From Bidens hawaiensis (taxonomy: Eukaryota > Streptophyta > Magnoliopsida > Asterales > Asteraceae), in assembly GCA_021521415.1 (NCBI GenBank), contig JAIQDT010002855.1:1-64000 (forward strand): a DNA stretch of 64,000 nucleotides, written 5' to 3'. The position numbers and the translations under genes are program-made. The notes under the pieces are model-generated. The model was not told where the DNA came from. It saw only the letters and a list, made by a program, of their open reading frames with translations, and did no database searches. Position 1 is the first letter of the stretch, and each line of letters begins with the position of its first letter. Shown here piece after piece: positions 45,494-56,956 of the stretch.

Positions 45494-46297
45494 TGTAGAG
45501 GTAGGGTACCAAAAAGACCCAAATACCTTTAAGTACTACCCGCAGGTCAACAGGAAGCGTCCTTCAAGCAACCCGCGGGACATATGGATCACCCTCTTAA
45601 TCGCCTAAGGAAGAAACCCCCATATGACGTATGCGGAAGCATCCCGACACCCTCATAAGTCATCCGCAAGACGGAGTACTCATCCGCATAAATGACCAAG
45701 AGGTAATGCCCTAGGGCAGCTGTCATTTGCTAATTACTTTCTAGAAGATTTACCAAAATGCTTTCTTGGGCAATACGTGATCTCTCGGCCAATGAATAGA
45801 GGACATATGGCAAGGTCGTTATAACCGTGCACATGGCCAGGGTTGTCTACCATCCTATCTCATAAGGACACGCGTCCAGGTTGTTATACATGCACATGCG
45901 ACGTATTGCTGAACCTATCATTTGAGGACACGTGTCCAGGTGGTTACGAGAGAATCTTCTATAAAGGACAGCTGGCCCAATCTCCTTCCCACACCCTCCG
46001 GCAATAAATACCCTCTTAATCTTCATGAGGTATTCATTCACTCCCACTGTACTCTCTCTATATACATAAGTACTTTATCTTCGTCAGGATCGTACTTATT
46101 CTGACGCAGGAGGGTGGTTACGGGAAGACCCCCCCCCTCTTGTCCTTCCCGTAACGAGCTCACGGTGTCTGTTTTTGCAGTGCCTGTCACTGGACTTCAG
46201 GGAATTTGGCTTGTATCATATTGGGTGTTATCCGTATCCTACCCTGTAGACTCATGGATCTAAGACCCGTCAAGTGGAGCAGATCCGTGTTTCTTCA
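45494..46297 (+). repeat. Tat element 3' LTR
   Basis: 804 bp, TGTAGAGG to CTTCA, homologous to the 5' LTR. Differences are spread along the length. Confidence 0.95.
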
Positions 46298-46842
46298 GGT
46301 ATTATACGACTAAGCTCATGGAAGTGGTTGGAATAGGTGGAGTTATCCACACCGATTTGCTTGAGCTCCCAAAACTCAGCTTCAAGCCTTTGCTATTCAT
46401 GATCAAGGAAAAACTCTTTCTTCATAGCCTCTTTGAGATCCTCCCAAGGCATGGCTACAACCAAATCAGCTCCTTGGTTGGCTTTCAAGGCATTCCCCCA
46501 AGTGATAGCTTGGTCCTCAAAAACACTCGAGGCGAACTTAGTCTGTTTGGCGTCTGGACATTCACATTGGATGAACACATTCTCCATCTTCTCGAACCAT
46601 TGCAGCAGTTTGGTGGCATTCTTCTCACCATGAAAAGAAGTAGGTTTGGTAATCAAAAAGTTTCTAAAGTCATAGTTGTTCGGAGCAGCCGAAGTAGCAG
46701 AACCATTTGAGTTGAGGCTTTGGATTTGGGTTATGATTGTGGGTATAACAGCAACAAACTCCTTGGTGCTTCTAGCAGCCATGCGGCGATCGTGAAAACC
46801 AGATGAACGTTGGTAACGATGGTGGGTTCTTAGTGAAGACAT
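46298..46842 (-). pseudogene. Gypsy element E: gag N-terminal half
   Basis: Minus strand, ATG at 46,842 (MSSLRTHHRY). Contains NYDFRNFLITKPTSFHGEKN, LLQWFEKMENVFIQ, AITWGNALKA and AMPWEDLKEAMKKEF, the usual capsid core of plant gypsy gag. It stops at 46,393, then a further stretch with HELSRII runs to the Tat insertion at 46,298. The rest of gag is at 31,929-30,994. Confidence 0.85.
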
Positions 46843-48011
46843 TTTACGAGAAATGAAAATAAATAATTGTAAGATGAGGGGTAATTTGTGTAAATATTTA
46901 TTAGATGACACAACTAATGAGGTTAACGTGAGGTAACTAGATGAAGATATGGGGTTAGTTTAAAAAAATTAAAATTTTTGTTGATTAAGTTAACTTTGCA
47001 ATAAACTAACGAAACATATCTTGTGTGTTGGCCTCCCATGAGCTTTCCATGGAAGTTTGAATGGCCTAACTAAACTAACAAATAAAAGTAATGGAGTTTT
47101 ACGGCCCATGAGTGTTACATGGAATTTTATTTGTACTAAATAAATAAAGATTTAACAATAAATGAGTTGGATGGCCCATGAGCGGCACTTGGTATTTTAG
47201 CTATACCAACTAATTAACGAATTATCAATGCAAGAGAGTTGGACGACACATGAGCGTTACATGACATTTTAACTATACCAACTAAATAATGAACTAACGA
47301 AATAAAATGTGAGTGGTTGGAGCATCCGGTGAACCACCACGTATGATGAACTCCAACAAAAAAAACCTTCAAAACAAGTTGAGGAATGGATACTAGGAGT
47401 GCCCATGGATACCAGGGATTTTTCACCCAATTGCCCATTTAAAAATAATATAACACAATAATTGGAAAAAGTTACCGAATTTAGCCATTAACCACCGTGA
47501 ATTCGGCTTAAAAATATAAGGAATGCAACCACTAATGAGGTTACGTTTGACAGCCTAGGGTGTCGGTCATATGACAGTTGTGTCCCACTTTGGCCTATAA
47601 GATCGAGTACTATGGTCAGGTTATCCTCCAGGTAAGGAATAGCGTCTTACCTTGGGTTCTCTGAACCGGTTTGCCAAGTCCCGACTCACAGTTCTCTCCC
47701 CCTTCTAGTTACTACATGACTTGTCACACAACCTATCCCTAAGGTGAAAGAGTAAAAACAACACTAGGGAATTCTTAAGGAATTTACCAAAAATAAAGGC
47801 AATCTAATTAATTTAAATTAAATAAAAATTTTATTTTTGAGGTTGAGGCATAACAGTATTATAATAAACAAAAATAAATTATTAACTAAGAAAACGGTAA
47901 ACAATTAAGTAGAACACATAAGGCAAGAAAGTAAACACGTATGAGGCTTCTAAGCATGTTACTAAGGCACCCCTAACGATCTATCTTAAACCTTCAGCTC
48001 TTATACCAATA
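46843..48011 (-). other. Gypsy element E: 5' leader with PBS
   Basis: About 1.2 kb between the 5' LTR and gag. On the minus strand TGGTATAAGAGC (48,008-47,997) lies 3 nt from the LTR end and resembles the tRNA-Met primer site with one change. The region 47,020-47,330 holds four loose repeats of GGCCCATGAGCGTTACATGG-like words. No coding sequence. Confidence 0.65.
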
Positions 48012-48692
48012 TGTCACACCCAACCTAAGGCGGAATTGCCGGGCCGCGAACTGATTGTTCACAGATCTCAAGGTACTATCATGCAATAATTTAAAGTGAC
48101 AAAATCTATTTATTTATATTAAATATCCCAATAAATCCAAATAAACAATGTACCTAAATTAGAAAAATAAAGGCAACAAGATAATCCAAAATTCCAAATT
48201 TAACACTAAGTCTTGATTTATTATCTTGATAATATTTCCTCTAGCATAAGCAATCCTAAATCTTCACCGATCATGAAATCAATTCAAACAATAACCTGCA
48301 TATGCGTAAAAATAAAATAGTTTTGTTAACAAAAGGTTGAGTGAGTAAAACATTAGTCAGTTTAAATACAATATAATACAAAAGTGAAAAATTATCCTTT
48401 ATGAGATAAACAATAAAGCCATTGAGCAATTAAAGGTGTCGGTAAAACCATTGCCTTGCGAAATGGGCTTTGGGTACTTTGACGGTCCTATGATTATACT
48501 ATTAATGTGAATATGATGGACCTCTCCGAATGCGATCAAATAAAACAATTAAACATGTAGCAAGTTAAGAATTTAATTGATATGCACACAAGGATTAAAC
48601 AATTTGCAAGTGTGAATACTATATAATATGTAAATATAATAAGATACGCACATGTCCCCAAAACGGTTGAAAATAAGTAAAACGAGAGTGAT
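48012..48692 (-). repeat. Gypsy element E: 5' LTR, 3' part
   Basis: On the minus strand this LTR ends GGGTGTGACA at 48,012. A segment at 48,296-48,411 matches the fragment at 30,191-30,308, which identifies it as an LTR. It is interrupted at 48,692 by the gag-only element, with duplication GTGAT. Confidence 0.8.
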
Positions 48693-49119
48693 TGTATGGC
48701 CCCAATCCCGGTGCCCTAATTTGGACGTTGGATTTACTCATAAACACAGTTCTACAAATCAGAGTTTATTAAAACTTTCGCGGAAACGTTAACTTTAATC
48801 ATTCGATACAAAACATTCGATATTTTCTTTAAAACATAATATACAACATCATATTTAAAACATCATTTCTCTTCCATCTTCAGATGCCAGCCATTCAGTC
48901 CATGTCATGTGCCCTCCTCATGCTAGCTCATTAAAAATATTTACCTGCGTGCATACAAAAGGTCAGCTACGCTGAGTGAGTTCAAGTTAATCAGGCAACA
49001 TACAATTCATTCTCATACATTCCTTCACGTATCCGAAGACACGTATTAATACTTTAACCTTGTATAAATATCCATAAGAGGAATGTCACATAATATCTAT
49101 TAAAAGAAACATTACTATT

Positions 49120-49345
49120 ACCCAAACTATATATATTCTCCATAGAAGGAACAATCTATATATATTATCCATAGAAGGAACACTCTATGTATTATCCATA
49201 GAAGGAGCACTATACATTGTCCATAGAAGGAACAACTCGCATTATCAATAGAAGGAACCCTATATATTATCCATAGAAGGAACACTACATATTATCCATA
49301 GAAGGAACACTATTCATTATCCATAGAAGGAACACTATATATATG
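49120..49345 (-). repeat. 25-bp minisatellite in the gag-only 3' LTR
   Basis: Tandem units of about 25 bp containing ATTATCCATAGAAGGAACAC. The other LTR carries the same array at about 53,635-53,820. Confidence 0.88.
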
Positions 49346-49959
49346 TATTTCATTTATATCCATTTAAGGAACACATATAATGTTCACAGTCCATACATTA
49401 TCACTTCCCGGGTCTATGTCCAATAGGAGTTAGAGGTATTTACCATCCTAACTTACTATATCAGACATAGAGCCTACATACCGTTCATACACTTGCTTCC
49501 ACATACCATACATACAACTATAATCACCTTCCTTGGCGATACGTGCAATATCCAAAGATCGTTCACGCACCGACAAGCATTCATCCATAACCTCAGTATA
49601 ATATTTATCACATAAATCATCTATGGCATACACTTGCCACTTAAGGTAAGTGTATTAACATTCCAAATTGAGTATGCACACAGCCCCGAAAACATAACAA
49701 GGAAATGGGGCTAGTAACTCACCTGGATCCTGTTTCGCTCTCCGTTCATTGTTATCCCTTTTGTTTAATTGAGCTCTGCTGACTGTATAATAATTACAGG
49801 TAACAATACTTATCCTAATTATATTGTTCATATCTTAGCCAAAATGGCTAAGTCTGGTCTATTCTAATGGTCTTGTTTTAGATTATATTTTACTTAGAAT
49901 ATTTGCATACCTTGTATTTGAATGGTATTAGAATACACTTGTATCTAATGATCATATTG

Positions 49960-50345
49960 TAAGCTACTGATCGCATTGTAAGCTAATGATCACATTTTAA
50001 CCTAATGTACATTATAAACTAATGAACATTGTAAGCTAATGAACATTGTAAGCTAATATGCATGTAAGCGAGTATACATGTAAGTGAGTTTATGATTGTA
50101 AGTGAATATCTTCATTGTAAGCGAGTATATATGTAAGCGAATTGGGCCATGTAAGCGACTAAGGCCATTGTAATTGAGTATATATGTAAGCGAATTGGGC
50201 CATGTAAGCGACTAAGGCCATTGTAAGCGACTAAGGCCATTATAAGTGACTAAGGCCACTGTAAGCGAGTATATATGTAAGCGAAATGGGCCATGTAAGC
50301 GTCTAAGGCCATTGTAAGCGAACCAGATCATTGTAAGCGAATGAG
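49960..50345 (-). repeat. 19-bp minisatellite in the gag-only 3' LTR
   Basis: Units of about 19 bp of the form GCCATTGTAAGCGACTAAG with interspersed TATATATGTAAGCGA. The equivalent array in the other LTR (54,455-54,698 and 59,391-59,490) is the site of the pararetrovirus-like insertion. Confidence 0.85.
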
Positions 50346-50910
50346 CTGAACAAATGAGTCATGATTTGACCCTATATCATCATTATCTTCACTAGTTTTA
50401 ACCTTAACACCTTATTATGGTTCGGTATTGACCCATAAGTGTTTTCCTTAACCGTTTCCGGCCAAAACTAGACCCGAGTGACCATAAAGCTAGAACCTTT
50501 ATGGCTAAAACATTTAAGACTAGATCTAGGCTTTCTTTTTATGAACCGTTCATTACCATAAGTTCGTTAAGTCCATTTTAACATCAAGTTTGCTACTTTA
50601 TGGTCCGTTTATATCCGATATACTCTAGGGTTTAGTTTCATAGCTAGACGTTCTTAAAAATATAAACTTTAAAGATCAAGAACATACTTTTTCTCGTTTT
50701 TAGGTTATGGTTTAACTTGGTGATGGACTTAAATCATGTATCTTGCTTGTAGGGTTAAGATTTTATCAAGATTTAGGCTAGGTTCGATCTTGGATCTTCT
50801 TCTTCTTCGTACGGCCGAAATGAAGGTTTATGTGTGTGTGTGTTTTGAGTGTGTAGAGATTCTTGAAAGATAAGATGGATGGAAATGGAAAGGATGAGGG
50901 TTTAAAGGGG

Positions 50911-50918
50911 TATTTATA
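50911..50918 (-). promoter_or_regulatory. TATA box in the gag-only 3' LTR
   Basis: Minus strand TATAAATA in GGGGTATAAATACCCC. The same word lies at 60,047-60,054 in the 5' LTR, where it would drive the element. Confidence 0.65.
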
Positions 50919-51004
50919 CCCCTTAAGCCTATGGACCCAAGGCCTATATTTCCTTTTTGGTCCATAACTCATTCTATCTAAATAGCCTACTTACTCTTAT
51001 CATA

Positions 51005-51005
<1 letters not shown>

Positions 51006-51052
<47 letters not shown>
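51006..51052. repeat. (ATT)n microsatellite in the LTR
   Basis: About 15 ATT units. A shorter run sits at the same place in the other LTR (60,137-60,176). Confidence 0.95.
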
Positions 51053-51127
51053 CGTTCCACTAACTCAATTATTTCACCCGACGCAAATAATATGTTAAAT
51101 ATTATTTTAGAATTTCGGGATGTTACA

Positions 51128-51147
51128 AGTCTTCCTTCCTTAAAGAG
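51128..51147 (-). other. Gag-only element polypurine tract
   Basis: Minus strand TTTAAGGAAGGAAGACT directly before TGTAACATCC. It matches the tract of the chromovirus at 28,621-28,640. Confidence 0.85.
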
Positions 51148-51590
51148 GTTTCGTCCCCAAAACCTAGCTTATTCCTTGTAAAAGGAACACTTCCCATATT
51201 CACGCACTTTATTGGATCGTGTTTGCTTTCCGGATTATCCTTCCTACTCCTGACTTGCAGTCACCGACTGGTGTTCATGTGTCTTGCTATTAAGGTAGCT
51301 TATCCATAAAGCCTTCTATGTACCAAATCTCGTCTTGTCCCTCTAAGGGGCTTTGTTCCATATTATACTAATGCTAACGCCTAAGACAACGTTTATCACA
51401 ACACAACTATTCATCATAACAACATACATTCAAGACAATTCGTATCATAATTAATAAACACCCGTCTAAACTTCAGTATAAAACAACACGCATTGAGTCA
51501 TTAATAAGTCAAACATAAATTAAACTTATGGCTAGTAGCTAGCCTTCTTGAATGGTCTTTTCTAAGCAAACGGAGGAAACTTGTTAAGTC
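51148..51590. other. Non-coding spacer where pol would be
   Basis: About 440 bp between gag and the PPT. In the chromovirus this interval holds more than 4 kb of pol. No protease, RT, RNase H or integrase motif is seen in any frame. Confidence 0.75.
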
Positions 51591-52780
51591 TCAATCATTC
51601 TTCTCTGCTCTGCGCTCGTCCCTTGGCTTCCTGCAGTCCCTTGCTAGGTGCCCATGCCCTCCACAGTTATGAAACCTATGGTGATCCTTGCACTCCCAAG
51701 AGGAATGCCCTGCTTTTCCACACCTGTAGCAAACACCTAATCCCATTATGCATTCTCCCGGGTGCTTCTTTCCATATTTTTCACAAATAGTGAACTCCTC
51801 ATGCCTTGCCTTCTTCTTATGTGGGTCCCCTTTGTTAGCTTCATTTGGTTTTGGGGTTGGGTTCTTTTTCTTCGGTTCAGTCTTCTCCTCTTCACTGATG
51901 GAAAGGTCCTCATAAACCATCTCGGCCAATTCCACGGCCAAGTTAAATGTTGCGAGCTTACTAGCCTTAACCAAAGTGCGAACATTCTGCGGAAATCCCT
52001 TGATGTAACACTTGATCCTCTTAGCTTCAGTGTTCACCATGTCAGGTACCGGCCTAGACATCTGGTTGAATTCGGTAGTATACTCCCGGTGTGTCATCTT
52101 TCCCGCTTTCCAGTTTAGGAACTTCATCTCAGCTCTTTCAACTTCGGCATCAGCAGAGAACCTCTTCATCACCAACTCTTTTATATCATCCCATCTCATC
52201 GCCTTAATCTCATCCCGAGTCTTTCTCTGCTCCACACTTTCCCACCAATACATAGCTTCATCACCAAATGACTGAGTAGCATAAGCCACTGCTTGGTAGG
52301 GATGGCAATCGCTGATTCGGATAACCTTGTCCATTGCGGTTATCCATTGAAGAGTAGCAATTGCGTCTCCCAAACCAGTTAGCTTCGGCGGGTCGCAACC
52401 TTTGAATGACTTGTAGTTACACCCACCTCGGCCTCTCTTCCTTTCATCAACCTTCACCGACTTAACCTCACTCGAGTCACCCTTCTCTCATTCATCATCT
52501 TTCTTACCCTTCTCTCCTGACCCTTCAGCAGTTCTCCTATGGCTTCTGGTAGACCTTCGAGACTCAAGTTCTTTATAGCAGCGGCTACAACTTGAACAAT
52601 GGCTGCTTGAACTTCAGGGTCAAGTTGATACCCTTCGTTGTTGCTCGGGTTTCGCCCAGCTGCGCTTCCTTCTTCCCTTGGGTCAGAAGCTGATTCTACA
52701 GAAGGTTGTCGGACAATACGTGGCCTGCCATGACGTCCGGCGTGACCTTATGTTCCTACAACTTCCCTAGCTTCGGCCAT
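51591..52780 (-). pseudogene. Gag of the pol-less gypsy element, nearly intact
   Basis: Minus strand, start ATG about 52,780 (MAEAREVVGT). In-frame stops occur at about 52,750 and 52,487. From 52,457 the frame is open for 288 codons to its own stop at 51,591. It encodes CDPPKLTGLGDAIATLQWIT, SFGDEAMYWWESVEQ, MRWDDIKELVMKRFSADAE, ECMIGL-type sequence, knuckle CYRCGKAGHSSWEC and a second knuckle (NCGGHGHLARDC) that lacks its first Cys. It then stops at once, where the chromovirus would run on into protease. It should form particles and bind RNA. Confidence 0.88.
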
Positions 52781-53182
52781 CGTATTCTGGAATGGAAAAC
52801 ACAAACGTCATCACTCAAGGAACTATTTAGTACAAGGATAGTAAGGCTAATAGGTAATAATAGTGGCCAACTGTGATTAGCTGATCAAGTTACGTTCTGT
52901 GTCCTATACACTTCCTCTTATGAGTCTATTTGTGCTGATTCTACTTCTAACAGTTAGACAATCAAATAGTTCCTACCATCATATACTCATATCCCTACCA
53001 ATTAAGCTAACATTTATACCTCATTTTACTTTACATGTGAAATTATTCACATACTTTACCTTTACCTAGCTTTCTTGAGTGACACATGTCTTTCTTGAAC
53101 TGGCATCTTCTTTCTTTTCTTAATTTAATCCCATTTTATGTTCGAGTCTAAGCATTTAGGATGCTTAAATCTCTCGAACTTT
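52781..53182 (-). other. Gag-only element 5' leader
   Basis: About 400 bp between PBS and gag, similar to 22,660-23,061 in the chromovirus (shared words such as TTCCTCGAGTGATGAC and CTGTTAG). No coding sequence. Confidence 0.7.
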
Positions 53183-53194
53183 GCTCTGATACCA
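53183..53194 (-). other. Gag-only element primer-binding site
   Basis: Minus strand TGGTATCAGAGC, 3 nt from the LTR end at 53,198. Standard tRNA-Met primer site. Confidence 0.93.
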
Positions 53195-53197
53195 ACT

Positions 53198-53812
53198 TGT
53201 AAGGCCCTGATCCCGGTTCCGTACTTTGAACGTTGGATTTACTCATAAACACAGTTCTATAAAATAATAGTTTATTAAAACTTTCGTGAAAACATTAACT
53301 TTAATCATTTGATACAAAACATTCGATCTTTTCTTTAAAACATAATATATAACATCATATTTAAAACATCATTTCTCTTCCATCTTCAGATCCTAGCCAT
53401 TCAGTCCATGCCATTTGCCCTCCTCGTGCTAGCTCATTAAACATATTTACATGTATGCATACTAAAGGTCAGCTACACTGAGTGAGTTCTAGTTAATCAG
53501 GCAACATACAATTCATTCTCATACATTCCTTCACGTATCCGAAGACACGTATTAATAATTTAACCTTTTATAAATATCCATAAGAGGAACGTCACATAAT
53601 ATCTATTAAAAGAACCATTACTATTACACATACTATATATATTATCCATAGAAGGAACAATCTATATATATTATCCATAGAAGGAACACTCTATGTATAA
53701 TCCATAGAAGAACACTATACATTATCCATAGAAGGAACCCTATATATTATCCATAGAAGGAACACTACATATTATCCATAGAAGGAATACTATTCATTAT
53801 CCTTAGAAGGAA

Positions 53813-53856
<44 letters not shown>

Positions 53857-54698
53857 TTCATTTTATATCCATTTAAGGAACACATATAACGTCCACAGTC
53901 CATAAATGATCACTTCCCGGGTCTATGTCCAATAGGAGTTAGAGGTATTTGCCATCCTAACTTACTATATCAGACATAAAGCCCACATATCGTTCATACA
54001 CTTACTTCCACATACCATACATACAACTATAATCACGTTTTTTGGCGATACGTGCAATATCCGAAGATCGTTCAACCACCGACAAGCATTCATCCATAAC
54101 CTTAATATAATATTTATCACATAAATCATCTATGGCGTAAACTTTCAACTTAAGGTGAGTGTATTAACATTCCACATTGAGTATGCACACAGCCCCAAAA
54201 GCATAACAAGGAAATTGGGCTAGAAACTCACCTGGATCCTGTTTCGCTCTCCATTCATTGTTATCCCTTTCTTTAATTGAGCTCTGCTGACTGTATAATA
54301 ATTACACGTAACAATACTTGTCCTAATTATATTGTACATATCTTAGCCAAAATGGCTAAGTCTGGTCTATTCTAATGGTCTTGTTTTAGATTACATTTTG
54401 CTTAGAATATTTGCATACCTTGTATTTGAATGGTATTAGAATACACTTGTATCTAATGATCATATTGTAAGCTAATGATCACATTGTAAGCTAATGATCG
54501 CATTGTAAGCTAATGAACATTGTAAGCTAATGAAAAATGTAAGCTAATGAACTTTGTAAGCTAATAAACATTGTAAGCTAATGAACATTGTAAGCTAATA
54601 TGCATGTAAGCGAGTATACATGTAAGCGACTATCGTCATTGTAAGCGAGTATATATGTAAGAGAATTGGGCCATGTAAGCGACTAAGGCCATTGTAAG
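53198..54698 (-). repeat. Gag-only element 5' LTR, 3' part
   Basis: On the minus strand this part ends at 53,198 with GGGCCTTACA. It is homologous to 48,693-50,2xx, with the 25-bp array at 53,635-53,820, an AT run at 53,815-53,851 and the 19-bp array from 54,455. It is cut by the insertion at 54,698. Confidence 0.9.
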
Positions 54699-54721
54699 CC
54701 ATACACTCCACCCATTTATGG
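54698..54721 (+). repeat. Left 24-bp terminal repeat of the pararetrovirus-like segment
   Basis: Matches 59,367-59,390 except for one base (A versus C at position 13). Within the repeat CCATA near the start is complementary to TATGG at the end. Confidence 0.85.
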
Positions 54722-54731
54722 TATCAGAGCC
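54719..54731 (+). other. tRNA-Met primer-binding site of the pararetrovirus-like segment
   Basis: TGGTATCAGAGCC, a perfect initiator-tRNA-Met primer site. It overlaps the last three bases of the terminal repeat. Caulimovirids use this primer site, and their genomes have a strand discontinuity there. Confidence 0.8.
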
Positions 54732-54957
54732 ATAACGAGGCTCCTGTTCCGCCTTCACCAGATCTGTAACGTATGCTCTGTGACTGCCGACGTTGATCGG
54801 ATCTCTCACATCAGAAATTACTGGTCTTGTTAAGGACTCGAACAGTCTGATACGACGTGCAGATACTTTCCCTGTGCCAGTAGACAATTTGTTCGTGAGT
54901 GGTTAGTTGACGTTAAAGAGGAGAAGAAGTCGCTATAAGTCTCTAGTTTAGTACGAG

Positions 54958-55955
54958 TTGGGAAAGCACAAGAAGAGTGTTAGGTTACGTCAAAGCTCGG
55001 ATATGAACCAAGAATCGAGTCTGTCCCGTTCCAGTTCCATATCCAGTCGCCGGTCGTCAGTGTCTAGGATCGATCAGTTGCATGATATCTCTTATCTAGC
55101 TGATGATTCTAAAATCCCTATTACTAGTATGCCCTTAGTTAATCCCTATAGTGTATTTTCAAAACGCCGACACAGTGTTTGTCACCTTCTACCCGAAATT
55201 CAACATGCCTCAACGATCCATCACTGTTAACCGCCTTGAAAGCCTAGATTCAGATTGGAGGTGCCCAACAGGTCAATACCTTTCAAGCAACCTTCCACTA
55301 TCAGATGGCGTACAGAGTCCAAAACCACTGTTTGGACATCATGGTTCCCGAGCATAACAATTCAGGTGACGCGTTGTTCATCGACATCGATTCCAACACA
55401 GTGCCAACAATAATACATGTTCCTAAACAGCTATCCAGAGAAGAGCTCCTCAAGCTCCTCCTAGAAAAGTGGATAGCTAATTACGAACAGATCCACCAGG
55501 CACCTATCCAGGCAACGACAGCTCCAGACTTCGTCCGACTCCAGGACGGTCTTGTCGAACTAAAGTTCATAAAAGAAGACAAAAGAGATGTCTTCTCAAC
55601 GATGTACATGATGCAGCATGTACAGACCCCAGCCTCGACAGAACGATTCCCTTATGACGTGTGCAACTGCCAGTCATGCTTAGATAAAGCAGACATGGTT
55701 GAATATGATGAAGACGTTCCAAAGAAGAAGAAAGGATCCCAAAGATCTCTGAAAAAGAGATATGAAGCGGGAGATCCAACAGTTGGCCTTCTTGGTGAAC
55801 CATCGGGAAAGTTTGACTACTATGTCCTTTATGGTGATTCACCATCACAACCAACACCAAGTCTAGCCAAACCTTCATCACCCAAAGCCCCTCCTAAGCA
55901 GAAAGGAATGTTTGTCATGACACCCATCCCATCCACCTCATCCCCAGATCTCTAG
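54958..55955 (+). pseudogene. N-terminal polyprotein region, pararetrovirus-like (movement-protein position)
   Basis: Three overlapping frames (54,958-55,230; 55,151-55,357; 55,305-55,955) together cover a Ser-rich start, a middle with alternating hydrophobic strands and a basic/Pro-rich end. No ATG opens the first frame; the earliest in-frame ATG is at 55,003. In caulimovirid polyproteins this position belongs to the movement protein, but I see no decisive motif, so the function is inferred from place only. A stop at 55,953 precedes the next region. At least two frameshifts are present. Confidence 0.5.
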
Positions 55956-56860
55956 ACTGAGTTCCCGGCCCTGACTTCATTCGAAGATCCCATACAGAAA
56001 ACAAAGCATAGTTGGAAAGTTCAGCCTTCTAGTACTATGAACCCCACAGGATCCTCAAGTCAGATGACTGCTGCAGAAGCTATGCTCAACTGGCAAAATG
56101 AGAATGCAGTTGCCCAAAACAACGCTCTCAAAGCCATCTGAGCTCAGCAGAACAGGTTTAGCCAAACTCAAGAAAGTTTGGTTGGCAGAGTGCAAACTCT
56201 GGAGGGTATCATATATGAGTTACGGACTAGAATGCTTGGTCTTCATAATGAAATACTCCAGCTAGTTAGCTCAGCCCCTAGCCCTCAAACTCAAAACACC
56301 TTAGCCCAGAAAGAAGCGGAGATGAAGTTCCTCAAAGCCCAACTTGTAGACCTTGAAAGGCAGCACAAGCAACAAAGAACTTCAACCATCGCAGATGATC
56401 CATGGAGGCTGCCAAGTGCTCCGTTCGTCAGAACAGCTTTTGAGCCACAACCGCTACCGATACACACGTGGTCATAGACGTCACCATCAATGAACCTATG
56501 GGCAAACGAACAAGCTCAAATAAGAGCTAGAGCAAGAAAGTCATCCTCAAACCAAAGTGCTTCGTCAAGCAGCACATACCATAAACCGTCAAGCAGTTCT
56601 AAGAAAGACAAGCAGGTCAGAGATGACAATATGATGATGGCCTACAAGAAAGCTCATCAGGACCACCAACGACCACCAACAGGCACCCCAATCATCAGTA
56701 ATTCTGATGACGAATCACGTGTCAGTTCTGAAGAAAGGTCAGAATATTCTGACGTAGCTCAAACTATGAGTTTGAGCACCTATTCATGACACAGCCAGAT
56801 ACCACAGAGCCAAATCATATTGACTCTGATATAGAAGAAGTGGAATCACGAACAGAACCA
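55956..56860 (+). pseudogene. Coiled-coil linker region, pararetrovirus-like
   Basis: Open stretches at 56,178-56,477 and 56,490-56,789, with stops at about 56,139 and 56,475. The first has heptad-type hydrophobic spacing over about 70 residues, consistent with a coiled coil. The second is rich in Ser and Lys, with an acidic end. Coiled coils next to the capsid are common in plant pararetrovirus-derived polyproteins. A link to virion assembly is inference. Confidence 0.5.
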
Positions 56861-56956
56861 CAGACAAATAATAATGTGTTCTCCAACACAGACTCGAAGC
56901 AATAGTTCACCTTCGATGACATCCCGCCATCATAATGGCGCGAGAGATATGTTGAG

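Larger units (their letters stand above)
31930..46297 (+). mobile_element. Tat-lineage Ty3/gypsy element with two antisense genes
   Basis: 14.4-kb element with 803- and 804-bp LTRs, PBS, gag, protease, RT, two RNase H domains (the second an aRNH type), integrase and, between pol and the 3' LTR, two genes on the opposite strand. Dual RNase H and an antisense gene of the putative gypsy-type transposon (Transposase_28) family are hallmarks of the Tat lineage. The flanks GGTCA and GGTAT are an imperfect 5-bp duplication; removing the element restores the gag frame of element E. Many stops in pol and several LTR differences show that it is older than the copia element. Confidence 0.92.
48693..51127 (-). 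repeat. Gag-only element 3' LTR
   Basis: 2,435 bp. On the minus strand it starts TGTAACATCCCGAAATTC (51,127) and ends GGGGCCATACA (48,693). It holds an (ATT)n run, a TATA box, and two minisatellites. Confidence 0.93.

Noticed and set aside
50957..51181. Tyr-rich open frame, also at 60,091-60,288
   Set aside because: Translation of the (ATT)n microsatellite in the LTR.
55567..55881. Minus-strand open frame in the pararetrovirus-like segment
   Set aside because: Shadow of the plus-strand coding region; no similarity of its own.
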